Origin: Bostrychus sinensis
Taxonomy: Eukaryota; Chordata; Actinopteri; Gobiiformes; Eleotridae
NCBI GenBank assembly: GCA_020698575.1
Contig: CM036245.1
Location: 35,331,148-35,395,147 of the forward strand
Reading direction: 5' to 3'
Length of the DNA stretch: 64,000 nucleotides
Position 1 is the stretch's first letter. Each line of letters begins with the position of its first letter. Under the pieces are notes generated by a model, which was not told the origin of the DNA, did not search any database, and saw only the letters and a list, made by a program, of their open reading frames with translations. The position numbers and the translations under genes are program-made. Positions 21,737-33,780 of this stretch are shown piece after piece.

Positions 21737-21810
21737 CAAGGTCGGTCCTTCCTATAGGCACACTAAGCAGCTGTGTAGGGCCCCACATTCATAAGAGGGC
21801 CCCAAGGCTT
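21737..21810 (+). repeat. hAT MITE fragment, family of 53045-53441
   Basis: CAAGGTCGGTCCTTCCTATA and GGGCCCC match the complement of the right end at 53441 (CAGGGCCGGCCCTTCCTCTA). Only one end is present. Confidence 0.65.
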
Positions 21811-21984
21811 GTCCATATTTTGATTTGAATAATTCATCAACCCTATTTGATGAATGTTCTGGTTATAATATTCTGCTTGCTATTGCCGGCCATTTTTGAG
21901 AGAGTCTGCCTTCCATCTTCTAAGTGGGGGCCAATGCAGTTTGAATAAACTCTCTGTTTATCTGGGACCCCCTTGCTGTGTGAA

Positions 21985-22075
21985 AAGTGTCTTAAAGCAT
22001 TCATCCCCTCAGAGATCAACCCCACAACCTCCTTGCTAAGCATCAGGGACACTAACTACTCTGCCACTATCCTCA
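21985..22075 (-). repeat. SINE-like F5 head, inverted and diverged
   Basis: CCTCCTTGCTAAGCATCAGG followed by GACACTAACTACTCTGCCAC is the complement of an F5-type tRNA-like head (GTGGC.CAGTGGTTAG...). A similar inverted piece is at 48850-48925. Confidence 0.45.
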
Positions 22076-23239
22076 ACCTTTACATATGCATTGTTCTTTT
22101 TAAATTCCTGCAAACGTCATTGATTCTTTAATCCTACACTGCTTATCCTGAGGTTGAATAGGCTCACACTAACAATGTTCAAACAGAGAAATACAAACTT
22201 TAAAGTGGACATTATTCCGTATCGGCGGGTCATGTCCTGGTTGTCTTCACATTATATTTCCACTCATGAATCCGTACCTTCTAGCCTCATGTGCTCTTTG
22301 TGCCGCTGCCTGAGATCCAGCTTCAAACAGCACGACCTCATCAGCCTCTCTGTGACAGCTGACGTTTCAACTCAACACACTTCCTCAGGCTGTTTTTTTT
22401 TTTTTTTTTTTTTTATAACACCAGAAAAAGACATGTAACAAAAACTTTTCTCTACATCTAGTGGTTTTCTGCAAGCAGCACATTTCATCTGCACTTCGAC
22501 ACCCTGCTGTGAAAACCTATTACCCTGGCTTTTATAACAGCTTTATAGTGTTGAAAAAGCTTTTAAATTGTGCAACAAAAGCTACATTTTAAGTGGCATT
22601 GATCTGATTATGTTCGGTGAATCCAGTGGTTTTGTATCAGGCTGGAGTATATCTGATCTGAGGGCTTGGACTGGTCCCAATCATGGACAAAAGCCGTTCT
22701 CTGATTGTCTGTCTGCAGAGATGTCTGTTGATTTGTTGCTCTTCTTTTTATCTCAAATCTCCACTCAGAACGCCGGATTTCTGTCTCTCACCATGTTTCT
22801 ATCTCTTGTAGAAAGTGTGCAATGGAAACATTAATCTTCTCATTGCTTCTGTTGCTTGTGCTGCTTTAAGGGAGAATCGAAAGCATGGTTCTTTACATTA
22901 TCTGACGAATAATAAACGTAAAGCTGTAACCAGAAAGTACTCAGGGCTTTTTCTAGTGGATTTATTTTTACGTCCGCTGATTTCAATCTGAACTTATTTG
23001 AGTTTAACAGATTTACCATGCATTGTTACATCCCTACTTCTGAGTTCAGTAACCCTTTATATTAATGCGGCTGTTGGTCCCATAGCTATGCAATCCCATA
23101 TAATCTTTTTAGGATGATCCATGGGGTAAAGTTTGGAAGTTTAGGTATTTTAGATACAAGATCAGAGGGGAACTGAGCTTTTGCGTTGGCAGCAACCAAA
23201 CTATGGAACGAGCTGCCTTTGCATAAACGACAGGTTGAC
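22076..23239. other. No gene seen
   Basis: Unique sequence with a T-run at 22390-22413. 22230-22385 is somewhat GC-richer and contains TGACAGCTGACGT. No exon is supported. Confidence 0.45.
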
Positions 23240-23545
23240 TCATTACAAAAAAAAAAAAAACTATCTTTGGGAATATGGAAATGTTACTTGGGGCTGTATT
23301 GTTGTGATGAAGGATCCAAGTTGAGACGATCTCAGGACGACAAAATCTCTGAAGAACTGCTCTGAGTGAATTTCCAAAGATGAAGAATGGTTTGAAAGGA
23401 CATCATTTTGGTAGTGTGGGTAAAATGTCCAAAGAGCCAATACAGAGCCTCCAACACCATCTCCAACGCCAGAGGCTCCTACTCCATCGTCATCCCAGAG
23501 ATACTATGAAGAAAGGACAAATCACTGATTGTGTTCTGTACACTC
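23240..23545 (+). repeat. Family F2, copy 2
   Basis: GGGAATATGGAAATGTTACT, GATGAAGGATCCAAGTTGAG, CCAAAGATGAAGAATGG and TTTTGGTAGTGTG define the longest uninterrupted F2 alignment with the 30.1-30.9 kb copy. Confidence 0.75.
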
Positions 23546-24125
23546 ATAAGGCGCATTTCCATTTTAACAGTATGGTATAGCACAGATTGGGTGGATAAGA
23601 AGGTGTTTCCGCTTCCCAAACCAGTCTAAAGTGTCTGGGACTGACCCGGGACATGGCTGGAGGAACTGTGTCATTCTGCAACCTTCAGAAAGCCTTAGGG
23701 GCAGTTTTTATTGCCCTTTACACACTGCTCTTCCCGGCCGGTTCAAGAGGAATGTCTTGTGAAAAATCTCTGCTCAGCTCTAGTTGCTCTGAAACTGTTA
23801 CGTTATTGTTTTCACTGAGAATGCTGGCTTCAGGAGATTCTACATGAGGGTGGAATGTCTCAGTGCAGTCTTAGATTGGTTTCACACTTGCAAGGCCACA
23901 ACTAGGTCCAGACTTAGAGCTCACAAATTACAACATTTTATATCCATTTGTTCCGCTGATATCACACATAATATTAAATCTGGATTATGGGACTTCCCCT
24001 GAAGCTTTCATTACCAGCACCATGACAACGTCGGTGCACCTCATGAAGTTTAATGTGGTTAAAATGTACTATTTAAGAGAACAAATACTGTATGACACTC
24101 AGATTGATGTAGATGCTATAGAGCA
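23546..24125. other. No gene seen
   Basis: Unique sequence without recognisable signals. Confidence 0.45.
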
Positions 24126-24400
24126 GCCATTCCCAAAGTCAAGACTGTCACGACTTGTAGCCCCCTAAAATTTCCGTAAGTCTCACACAGACCCACAACA
24201 ATACACCCTCTATTCAAACTATATCATGATTTTCTCCACAAATTTCTAGAAAAGCGTTACAAAAAACATTGACTGTTGGCTAAAAAATGTTTTAAGTAAT
24301 ATTTTTAAACAAGTATATAACTGTTATTAATTTTAAACTCAGTTCCCCCTCACCCCTCACGCAGTACCTTTGCACACTGCAGTAATACAAACATAATACA
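24126..24400 (+). repeat. hAT MITE fragment
   Basis: Begins CAGCCATTCCCAAAGTC and ends near CACGCAGTACCTTTGCACAC. Order and words parallel 41038-41342 (CAGCCTTTCCCAAAGTC ... CAGTACCTTCGCGCCCC). The right terminus is lost. Confidence 0.6.
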
Positions 24401-24812
24401 AATATAAAAGTAATACAACCAGTATAAGCATCTAATGCACTGTTTAGAATGTTTTAAATCACTAATGATACTCACTTATAGGATTTGGTCATAAAGTCCA
24501 TACTCTCCAAAAACATGCTTTCACACTACAACTGAACCATGGTCTGCATTAGAAGTATTTTGTCCCAACCAAATGGGAAAGTCCCAAAGTCCGGACCAAA
24601 TAGCACACATCTTCTTAATTGTTTTTAAAAGACAGTGTTCTCCAGAGATGAAATTAACAACTTTGTGTACTTAAAAAATCAATCTGCAACAGAATCATTA
24701 CGTTTTTTGGCAAAATGCATTGTCGTGTAAACTCCCCCTTAATAGTTAATTAATTAGTAATAAATAGGATAGATGAAATTGGACAGATTTAGAACAGATT
24801 GTGCATGTAGCA

Positions 24813-25407
24813 ACCAATAATGTAAAAACGTCCAATAATGTAATACCTGCCAATAACGTAATAATTTAGGAAATTTTAAATGTAATAAAGGCAATAACAT
24901 AATAGCTAATAATGTAATAACATTTTGCCAATTGGCCTAACATTAAAAATAACCTTTAAAAAAGTAATAACTGCAGCCTATAATAATAGTAATATTGCAT
25001 GAATAGGACAGCTTTTTTCTTTTTCTTTGCTTTTTTGTTTTGTTGTTTTGTAGTTTGTTTGTTTGTTTTTTGCTGGGTTTTTTCAGTTTTGTGCAGTTTG
25101 CTTATCAGAAATAGGTTTAGAGAATGGCATAGTTAATTATGATTATAATGGTTTTATTGTGCAAAATGTTCTATTAAGAATATAATTCATTTGCTTTGGT
25201 TTGTTGGTGAAGAATTTTAGTCATCCAATCTGACAACAACAGCAACAACAACAACAACAAAAACATTAAAAAAATAAATCAGCTGGACTTGGTTTTTAGA
25301 GTTTTTGATGTTTGTCTCTTATTCGAGAGACATTATGTTTTTTCAGTGTCTCTGCTGGATGTTGCATAGTCAATGTTATTGGCTCAAACATTTTATTACA
25401 TTATTGG
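24813..25407. repeat. CCAATAATGTAATA array with inverted counterpart
   Basis: Five or more diverged direct copies of CCAATAATGTAATA lie at 24813-24935. The complement (TTATTACATTATTGG, ATGTTATTGG) lies at 25372-25407. The layout suggests a 0.6-kb element with iterated subterminal repeats. The interior is A/T-rich and non-coding. Confidence 0.55.
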
Positions 25408-25439
25408 CAATAGTGCAATTAGTCTGATTGCTCTGGACA

Positions 25440-25615
25440 ACTGACAGACAGTCCTTCTGTGTGGAGTCTGCGTATTCATATTCATGCACATTTTGCCCTG
25501 GGTTCTCCCAAGATACTCCAGCTTTCTCTCATCATCCAAAGACATGTAGGTGCATTTTGGATGATCTATATTATTTAAAATGAATCGTTGTGAGTGCCTC
25601 AACCCCAAAGCACAT
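25440..25615 (+). repeat. SINE-like F5 fragment, diverged
   Basis: GTCCTTCTGTGTGGAGTCTG, GGGTTCTCCCAAGATACTCC and ATCCAAAGACATG parallel the F5 body at 7115-7210. Confidence 0.5.
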
Positions 25616-26307
25616 GGTCTACAGTAGGCCTCAGCCTCCCCAACAGTCTAAGCAGAACGATTAGCAGTATGGTCATGTATTTAAAAATAAGCAGACAATA
25701 TACTAAGTGAAAAAGCAATCAGTTGTCGTTTCATCATGCATGCATTTGATGAGCCATATGCAGCATATGTGCCACAGGCCAAACCTCTGTACTCGCTGAT
25801 AGTAAGAATGACGTACTAGCACATTCAGTTCTGCAGGCTAAACTTTTTCTTCCACACAGGTAGCCCACTTTGAATGTGTGAATTGCTATAATTGACACTT
25901 GCCTACAGCTAATCATTACATTTACAATCACTTAGTCTAAAGGTCAGATGAGCCGCAAGTGGACTGGAATATCTGTCTTTCAAACTGTAACTGTCATGTA
26001 ATTAGAACAAGCTTAGAAATATACAAAGCTAATTCTCAAAAGGTTGGGACACTATGTCAAATATAAATAAAAATGGAATGCAGTGCCTTGTTTTAATTTT
26101 GATGGCAGCAAAACATCTAAAAAAAGTTGCAAAAGTAAGTCATACTAACAAACATCTGGAGGAGCCTTTTGCAGCTGATGAGGTTAATTGGCAATGGGTC
26201 AGTAACATGACTGTGTATAAAAAAAGCAGTTTATGTGGCAATCTCTAAAAAGTAACAATAGGAAGAGGAGCAATCTGCAAAAAAAAATTTATGAAAAAAA
26301 TATGCAT
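25616..26307. other. No gene seen
   Basis: Unique A/T-rich sequence. A near-palindrome, TCATCATGCATGCATTTGAT, is at about 25733. Confidence 0.45.
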
Positions 26308-26480
26308 CAGTGGCAGATGCTGCTCTTTCAAACAGGAGAAGCTCATTTCTCCTGGTCTGCACTGCTGTTTCATTCTTAGTCTCTCCTTGTAAGGAAAACA
26401 ATCAAAATTGAGTCGACAACATTAGCATCACTGGAATCGTGCTGAGCTAAAAACAGCTTAGTTTCCCCACAACTTTATTA

Positions 26481-27445
26481 CATCATAATAATAACTTGAT
26501 TTTCTTTTCTTTCTTTTTTTTCTCAGGTTGTCCAATCACCTTGCCTGGAAATCCCTTAGAATCAGTTCGATTTCTAGATTGGAGCAAACCCGAATTAACG
26601 GACAGCGGAGTTAGCCAATCAGAAAATGGCGGACGTGACGTTAACAAAGCGACAAGAAAGTGAGAAAGTAAACAAACGGAGTAGTGAAGCCACGAGGGAG
26701 GAACGAGGGAGTTATTTCAACATTACCGTACCGTACGTTGAATGAAACAAACTCTCGGCTCCTCGGTGCGCCATCTTGATTGTTGTCGGTGAGGAGACGC
26801 GTACGAGTGACGCTGCTCGCGAAGAACACGTGACTTAAATAAACCAATCAAAATGCACGGTACGGTTTGGATTTGAGTAAACCACTGCGGACGGCGTGGT
26901 GACCAGACTGATATTTCCCTGTAGAATAACACAGAGACATATCAGTCTGGATTTTCCAGGCAACCAATCACCAGGATGGCTGTACCTAAAAATACCTTTT
27001 ACAAACATCATGTCTCTCAATTTGATAATAATTGGAAGAAACAAAATTATTACTAAAAGTATTGAATTTTTTTTCTTAAATTTTACCCCATGTGACAATT
27101 TTATAACAATGTTATGTTACAGTATTTACAACATGTTGATTACACCCAATACAAGTTGAATGTATAAACAAATCAGTGTCAAAACTAGGGCCCAATATAC
27201 AAATAAAATGAATTTATACTTCACAGAGTTTGTTGTTTTTATGTACTTTATGTGTGGGTTGAGAGAGAAAAGATAAAATAAAAATTAGTCAAGCCAGATT
27301 TAAGAATGTAACAAAGGGAGACCAGGTGGCAGAGGATGAGTATGATATAGTTTCCAGAGAGATGTAATCCATTTTAAAACATTTTACAAAGTAGTAAATG
27401 AATATTTGATCTTGTTTTCAGGTTCATGAGGATTGTTTTTAATAG
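26481..27445. mobile_element. Insertion inside the F3 copy, flanked by CTTTATTA
   Basis: CTTTATTA at 26473-26480 and again at 27446-27453 flanks 965 bp absent from the homologous copy at 44.7 kb. Removing the insert and one CTTTATTA gives an alignment of equal length there. The 8-bp duplication suggests hAT or a similar class, but the termini are not clear inverted repeats. It contains the 423-bp element below. Confidence 0.6.
26541..26963. mobile_element. CpG-rich 423-bp element with 9-bp duplication CCAATCACC
   Basis: CCAATCACC occurs at 26532-26540 and 26964-26972. Directly inside are inverted ends TTGCCTGGAAATCC and GGATTTTCCAGGCAA. A second inverted pair, CCAGACTGATAT / ATATCAGTCTGG (26903-26914, 26939-26950), makes a hairpin at the right end. 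The interior is CpG-rich and has promoter-like words: CCAATCAG, AAAATGGCGGAC and GCGCCATCTTGA (YY1-like), TGACGT and CACGTGAC. 9-bp duplications are known for Mutator- and Merlin-type transposons; the class is not established. Confidence 0.7.
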
Positions 27446-27824
27446 CTTTATTAAACTGAATGAACTAACAAAATAACAGCACTAAAACAGGATGCAAAGT
27501 CAATAACTTTATGATTATGTTGTTTTTTTACAGTGTAATATGTGCAAACAGTGAACTTTCTCCACCTCTCACAGTAAAAGCTCTGATACCAGTGTCTGTT
27601 TCACTGTCAGTCAAAAGGAATTCAGTCAGTTCCTCCAATCACCATCCACCAGCCAGTGTCAGGACCCGCCCACTGCTCCATTGACTCCCATTACCTCTCA
27701 GCATCCTGGGATGACAAACAAAAAACAGTGTGGTGCTGCCCCATAGAGTTCTAATAAAGCTCAGCATCAATGGAGCTCCACAGTGACCTGTAAGGATTTC
27801 TAAAGTGTTCGTGCTGCCATGTGA

Positions 27825-27897
27825 ACCCATAAAACATAAACTGCTAATGCAAAGGTGTCCAAAACTATATCAAAAAGATACAAATATGGTCCCTTTA
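27825..27897 (+). repeat. Family F1, 3'-end fragment
   Basis: AAAGGTGTCCAAAACTA and ATGGTCCCTTTAAAA match the F1 3' end at 12800-12860. Confidence 0.6.
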
Positions 27898-28379
27898 AAA
27901 GAATCTAGAGAAATCTCTGATTAGTATTAGATGCAGTCTTCTGGAGTGACCCTTAAGTGGCACTGTAATTAAAAAAAAAAAAAAAAGAAAGAAAGATCTG
28001 TCTGGAAATCTTTATAATGGGTTCAAGAACACTTCCAGAAGTCACTGTCTCTTAACAAAGTTAGCCGTGCCAAATAAGTTAAAGTTCTCATATGTGAACA
28101 TGATTCAAAAACACCACACTCTTCTCTGGACCAACCTGATTTGTAATTTCTGAATTTTGATTAGTCTGTTTACAGAACCATTTGTAATTTTGCCTCAGTC
28201 CATCTTAAATTAGCTTTAACCCAGAGTTCTTGTTTTCATGTTAAAACCACTTTAAAAACATGTTGTTGTTTTTTGTTGTTTTTTTATGAATAAATAATAG
28301 TTTTATGAGATCCACAAACCACTACCTTTTACAGACTTTCTTTTTCATAATTAGATCTTTTAAATGACTTTATTGTTGC

Positions 28380-29060
28380 ATGGAAGTGGTAGGCGGAATT
28401 AATTATAGCTCACACACAGCCATTAAAGCAACGCCTTCAACTTTTGTTTTGTTTATTTTTTATCTGCCATCTCTTTCATATTGTCCTATCTGTCCATCAC
28501 CGCTGCTTTTTAATAAACAAACGCCTTATCAAGATGCATGTGACTTCACGTTCTTGTTTTTAATTCAGCGCCTGTGCTGGACAAGACAATGGATGGGCCA
28601 ATATCCGGGCCGCTTTATGTTAATCGCTAATCACTTGGCTGCAGCGTCCACTCCAACTTCCACGACAATGACTCATGCACTTAAATGAATATATTAGAAT
28701 TTATTAGAGCCTGCTTTAATCCCACGTAAAGCCTCATTTAGTGCTTTTTAATGGCCTAAATCGAATGCGACGGCACAGTGGCCCTTACGCGAGGCCCGGT
28801 CTGTGGTTTAAGGTCCCTCGTGCTTCATGGTGAGTCAGAAGGTGCTGTAATGCTGGTCAGATCTGCAGTTCCACTCAAGTCGTCCACATCAGAAGGCAGC
28901 GGGGCGGGTCATTTATCACTCCAGGGATATTTCGGTGATGTTGGGCCATGAGAGGAAGCCACAGAGCAGGACATCCATGAGAAAGTGGGGAGGTAATCAA
29001 GGGACGAGCGTGAGAAGGTCATATCATGGAACATATTATTCCACAATTATGCAGATGGGA
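28380..29060. other. Unique block, candidate conserved non-coding element
   Basis: A repeat-free stretch of mixed composition holding AATTAATTAT (homeobox-type), ATAAACAAAC (forkhead-type), TGACTCA (28669-28675) and TGAGTCA (28831-28837), both full AP-1 words. It also contains the open frame 28380-28688, which has no domain. The signature fits an enhancer rather than an exon, by inference only. Confidence 0.3.
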
Positions 29061-29157
29061 TAATGAGGTACTGTTTAAGCTTTCTAAATATGACTATATG
29101 AAAGAAGCAGAAAAAAGCTACTGTGTCTTTAAGCATTTTTTCACTTATATAAAATTT

Positions 29158-29425
29158 TGACGGCTTGGTGGCACAGTTGTTAGCACTGTTGCTTCACATC
29201 AAGATGAATTCCTGGACGACATGGGGCCTTTCTCTGTTGAATTTGCATTTTCTTGCTGTGTCTGGGTGTTTCGGTTTCCCCCAATCCTAAAACATGCAAA
29301 ATAGGCTAATCCTCCAGCTAGGTACTCATGACCAGGATCCTAGCTCAAGATCTGGAGAAGGGTTACCCGTGCCCAGCAATACTGAAGGATGGGTCAAATG
29401 CAGTGACAAATAAAGTATACCTTAT
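29158..29425 (+). repeat. SINE-like family F5, copy 2
   Basis: The head has GGCTTGGTGGCACAGTTG, TTAGCACTGTTGCTTCACAT. The body has AACATGCAAAATAGGCTAAT, CTCAAGATCTGGAGAAGGG and AAGGATGGGTCAAATGC. The best-preserved head of the three copies. Confidence 0.75.
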
Positions 29426-29429
29426 GAGA

Positions 29430-29475
29430 TGGTAGTAGTAGAAGCAGCAGCAGCAGTAGTAGTAGCAGTATTGGA
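29430..29475 (+). repeat. (AGT/AGC)n triplet tract
   Basis: Interrupted TAG/CAG triplets directly behind the F5 copy. Confidence 0.85.
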
Positions 29476-30124
29476 ATACACATTGGGCCAGATTTATTAA
29501 AGGTTTGTATGCACGCTAAATGAATAAGACATGCTAAAAGTGGAGCAAACCCAGGCGCAGCTGAGGTTAGCGTCTCTCACAGGAGCTGAACAAATGCAGC
29601 GCAGATTTTGCTCTGGTGACTCAATGAATCTGTAAAGTGAGGTGTTTTTGCCAGAAATTCAAGACGTGGAAAACACAATACAGTGTTTAAAGACACAGCG
29701 TGTCACAGTTAAAACCGTAGGGTTTCTGTCAAGTCTCTCACATCCATCTCTTCATCTACTCTTGGCCTCGTTGTCTGACAGACAGAAGGCCTCTGGTTGA
29801 AGTGCTGTGCTCACTTTCTGACACATGCTAAACTCTTATTTACATTATTAGATTTGCGGCAGCAATTTGTTGCGCAGTTTCTCATTTAGTCACGCAACAC
29901 ACCTACAAATAGCTAATGCATTTTTCCAAGGTGCACTCGCAATGTAGCACCCGTCATAGTAAACATGGCCTATTGTAATATCACTTGTAAAGTAACTGCC
30001 ATCACTGCAGAGGTGTCAGTTCATTTGTCCAGCTGGCTTTGCTTTGTAAATTGTCACACTACTTACTTTTTATACTCACATCCATTCACACCTCCAAAAT
30101 TATGTATTTTTTAACCATGCTTTA
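29476..30124. other. No gene seen
   Basis: Starts with GGGCCAGATTTATTAAAGG, a word common in fish dispersed repeats. The rest is unique. Confidence 0.4.
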
Positions 30125-30905
30125 TCTTTGGGAATATGAAAATGTCATGAGGAACCAACTTAAAGCTGTAGGGAGGACTGGGACATTGTCATCATGAAGG
30201 ATCCAAGTTAGAGTTTAGATCCGTCCCAAAAAATCCAGCCACATTTACCCATTTAGAGCCACTGCATGCTCCAACTGACATTTATACACACGATCCCAAG
30301 TTGTTTGATTGACAGCATATGTGCTGCCTGCTATAGTTGATTACGTGTGTTAATCACTTTGGTCTCTTAATCATGAGGGGACACAGGCTAGATCCATAGT
30401 TTTCTCCAGGACCAAAGGCGTTCATCCTCCAGGGTTACGTCTCTCGCTCCCTTCAGGGCACACAACAGACCTCTCCGTCTTTCACTGAAGAGTTTGGACC
30501 TTTATTGCTGTACCGCACTTTAATATGGCTCTACATTTTGAGCCTGTCACTGTCTATCTCAACTCGGGTAAACTTATCCACTCAGCCGGCTCGTTCTTAA
30601 ACAGGATCTGCTCTCCAGTTGCCAACCCGGTCCGAGGATACAGCAGGAAATTTTTGGCACCCAACCTAGCCTAACCTAGAACATCTAAACTCTAATTCTC
30701 ACAGGATGAAAAAATCTCTGCCTCATGTGACCAACAACTGCCAGAAATAAATTCCCAAAGATGAAGATGGCTCAAAAGGACACTATTTTGGTAGTGTGTG
30801 TATACCATCTAAAGAGCCTTCCGGGGATACTATGAAGAATGGAAAAACCATCTCGCACAACCTGTACTGTGCCCCCTAGTGGAAATGCATCATATTTTAA
30901 GGTAC
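30125..30905 (+). repeat. Family F2, copy 3, split by an insertion
   Basis: Left part at 30125-30208 (GGGAATATGAAAATG, GAAGGATCCAAGTT); right part at 30693-30905 (CCCAAAGATGAAGATGG, GGACACTATTTTGGTAGTGT). The right end carries GTGCCCCCTAGTGG at 30869-30882, a perfect CTCF consensus on the minus strand. Confidence 0.75.
30211..30690. mobile_element. 480-bp non-autonomous element with TIRs and TA duplication
   Basis: GAGTTTAGAT at 30211-30220 and its perfect complement ATCTAAACTC at 30681-30690 are flanked by TA on both sides (30209-30210, 30691-30692). The bracketed sequence is absent from the other F2 copies. The inverted match extends through the TA to 13 bp. A TA duplication points to a Tc1/mariner-type MITE. 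No ORF. Confidence 0.7.
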
Positions 30906-31599
30906 ATGCGTAGAAATAGTTCACACAAGAACTATAATGCACTCTCATACTTCTGGAATACTTCACTGCACATGCTAGACATCATTAAACTGCTTCTTCT
31001 CATAATCTAAAGCAGTTCAGAACTGGAGCACCATATTTAAGCTGGACTGTGTAAAACATTTGCAGGGGACCACAGTGGAGCACGGGGGGCTGCCTCTGCT
31101 CTAACACAGGTCTAATGTGGACTTTTATTGAGATGAAACACTAACCAGGAGTGCGCTGTTTCCTTCAGAGTTCAGGAAATATAATCTTTGTTTTGTTATA
31201 TGCGACTTTTAAAAGACGTAGAATGTACTTTTACAACCAATAAAACATAAAGGCCCCATGCAGTTCAAAAGAATACATGATATAATTGTGGAGCCCTCCT
31301 TTATAGAACCGTAAATATCAGCTGCACACATGGTTTTTATTAGCTCAAGAAAGATCGGACCAGGACTTTGTTGTGTGTGGGTTAATCATGATGTAAAGGT
31401 ACTTTTATAGTTTTACCACTGCTTCCTGACCTAGAGATGGCATCCATAAATCATTTAGCAAACAGTCCAAAAAAATATGTGAAGTTGGGTTAGAAAACAA
31501 TGGGTGGGATCAGAGATTTTTTTAAGAGAATACAATTGAGGAACAGCACAACAACAGCACAATGGATATATTTTGCATCTAAAATTTTCATCACTTGTG
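30906..31599. other. No gene seen
   Basis: Unique A/T-rich sequence. Confidence 0.5.
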
Positions 31600-31775
31600 T
31601 GCCGCAATATAGCTCACTTGGTAGAGCTGTGGCACATATGCATGGCAACTACAGCCTGCCTTGGCATTGTGGGTCCAGACTCCAACACCTTGACGAATGT
31701 GTCTCCTCCATGATTTCCTGTCACTTCTCCACTGCACTATCCAATAAAGGGCTAAAATATTTACATATATAAACA
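31600..31775 (+). repeat. tRNA-derived SINE
   Basis: The A-box-like TAGCTCACTTGGTAGAGC and B-box-like GGGTCCAGACTCC are at tRNA-like spacing. The tail TTCCTGTCACTTCTCCACTG, CACTATCCAATAAAGGGC is frequent in teleost repeats. Box substitutions and the lack of a cloverleaf fold argue against a working tRNA gene. Confidence 0.65.
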
Positions 31776-33028
<1,253 letters not shown>

Positions 33029-33420
33029 ATACAGCACACACCACGGCCTGCTGCGTGACTCTTATGGAGATGAGGCAGAAGTGACCACAACACTGTTATC
33101 TGTGGCTCCCTGAAGACCAACCAGCACACAGCCTGCAGCATTGAATGGGTGTTTGCTAATGCGGTTTTTATTTTGTAGAGTATAAAATCCACCTACATGC
33201 ATTAAATTTCCTCCTTGCCAATGTGCAACTGCGTGACACATTTGGAGTTCAACATTTAATGTGAGCTAAAATCTGAAGAGAAGCCAGTGAGTGTCGAGTA
33301 CACCAGGACGCAGGAGAATAAAAGGTGAATACAGAATTATTAGATCGATAAAGGTTCCAGCAGCAGCACCACAAAAATGACATGAGGCACACAGCATGCA
33401 GTTCAAGAGGTATACAGTAT

Positions 33421-33780
33421 AAGCCGGTCACCCTCTAACCAGAAGATTGGTGGATCGATCCCCGCTACCAGCATTGCATACTCCCGTTGTGTCACCTTGC
33501 CCCCTGTGTGATTGGTACCTTTGGTGATGATCGGAGAAGCAGCCAAAAATATAACTGCCATATCTCTGTCAGTCTGCCCCGGGGCAGCACCAGTGTGTGT
33601 GGAGTGAATGAATAATGGACTTGAATAAGTGCTTGAAGTGTCTAGAAAAGTGCTACCCTACTATTAGCATTGTATTTTGCCATTGTGTCTTTGGGCAAGA
33701 AACTTCCCACACTTTGCTTGTATGAATGTGTCAGTGTGATTGTGTTTGGTGGTGGTCAGAGAGGCAGTAGGTGCAGAATC
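33421..33780 (+). repeat. Two adjoining copies of a tRNA-derived SINE
   Basis: Copy A (33421-33655) has the B-box-like GGTGGATCGATCCCC, then CTGTCAGTCTGCCCCGGGGC and GTCTAGAAAAGTGCTAC. Copy B (about 33660-33780) has CATTGTGTCTTTGGGCAAG and TTGGTGGTGGTCAGAGAGGC but lacks a head. Both belong to the fish SINE type ending in TCTAGAAAAGCGCTA. Confidence 0.7.

Larger units (their letters stand above)
26308..27700 (+). mobile_element. hAT-type element (family F3), interrupted copy
   Basis: Starts CAGTGGCAGATGCTG, as the complete copy at 44612 does. Homology runs to about 26480 and resumes at 27446-27700 (CTGAATGAACTAACAAA, CTGTCAGTCAAAAGG, CAGCCAGTGTCAGGACCCGC). The right terminus is replaced by other sequence. 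The 965 bp between are an insertion, described separately. Confidence 0.75.

Noticed and set aside
21555..21794. Frame beginning with poly-Lys
   Set aside because: Product of the A30 tract.
26521..26540. Polypyrimidine tract plus CTCAG that looks like a splice acceptor
   Set aside because: It lies inside a transposon insertion, and no open exon follows.
29430..29475. Short regular repeats as a possible CRISPR-like array
   Set aside because: Plain triplet microsatellite in vertebrate DNA; no spacers.
31600..31690. Possible functional tRNA gene
   Set aside because: A- and B-box-like words are present, but no cloverleaf or anticodon arm is visible, and a SINE tail follows.
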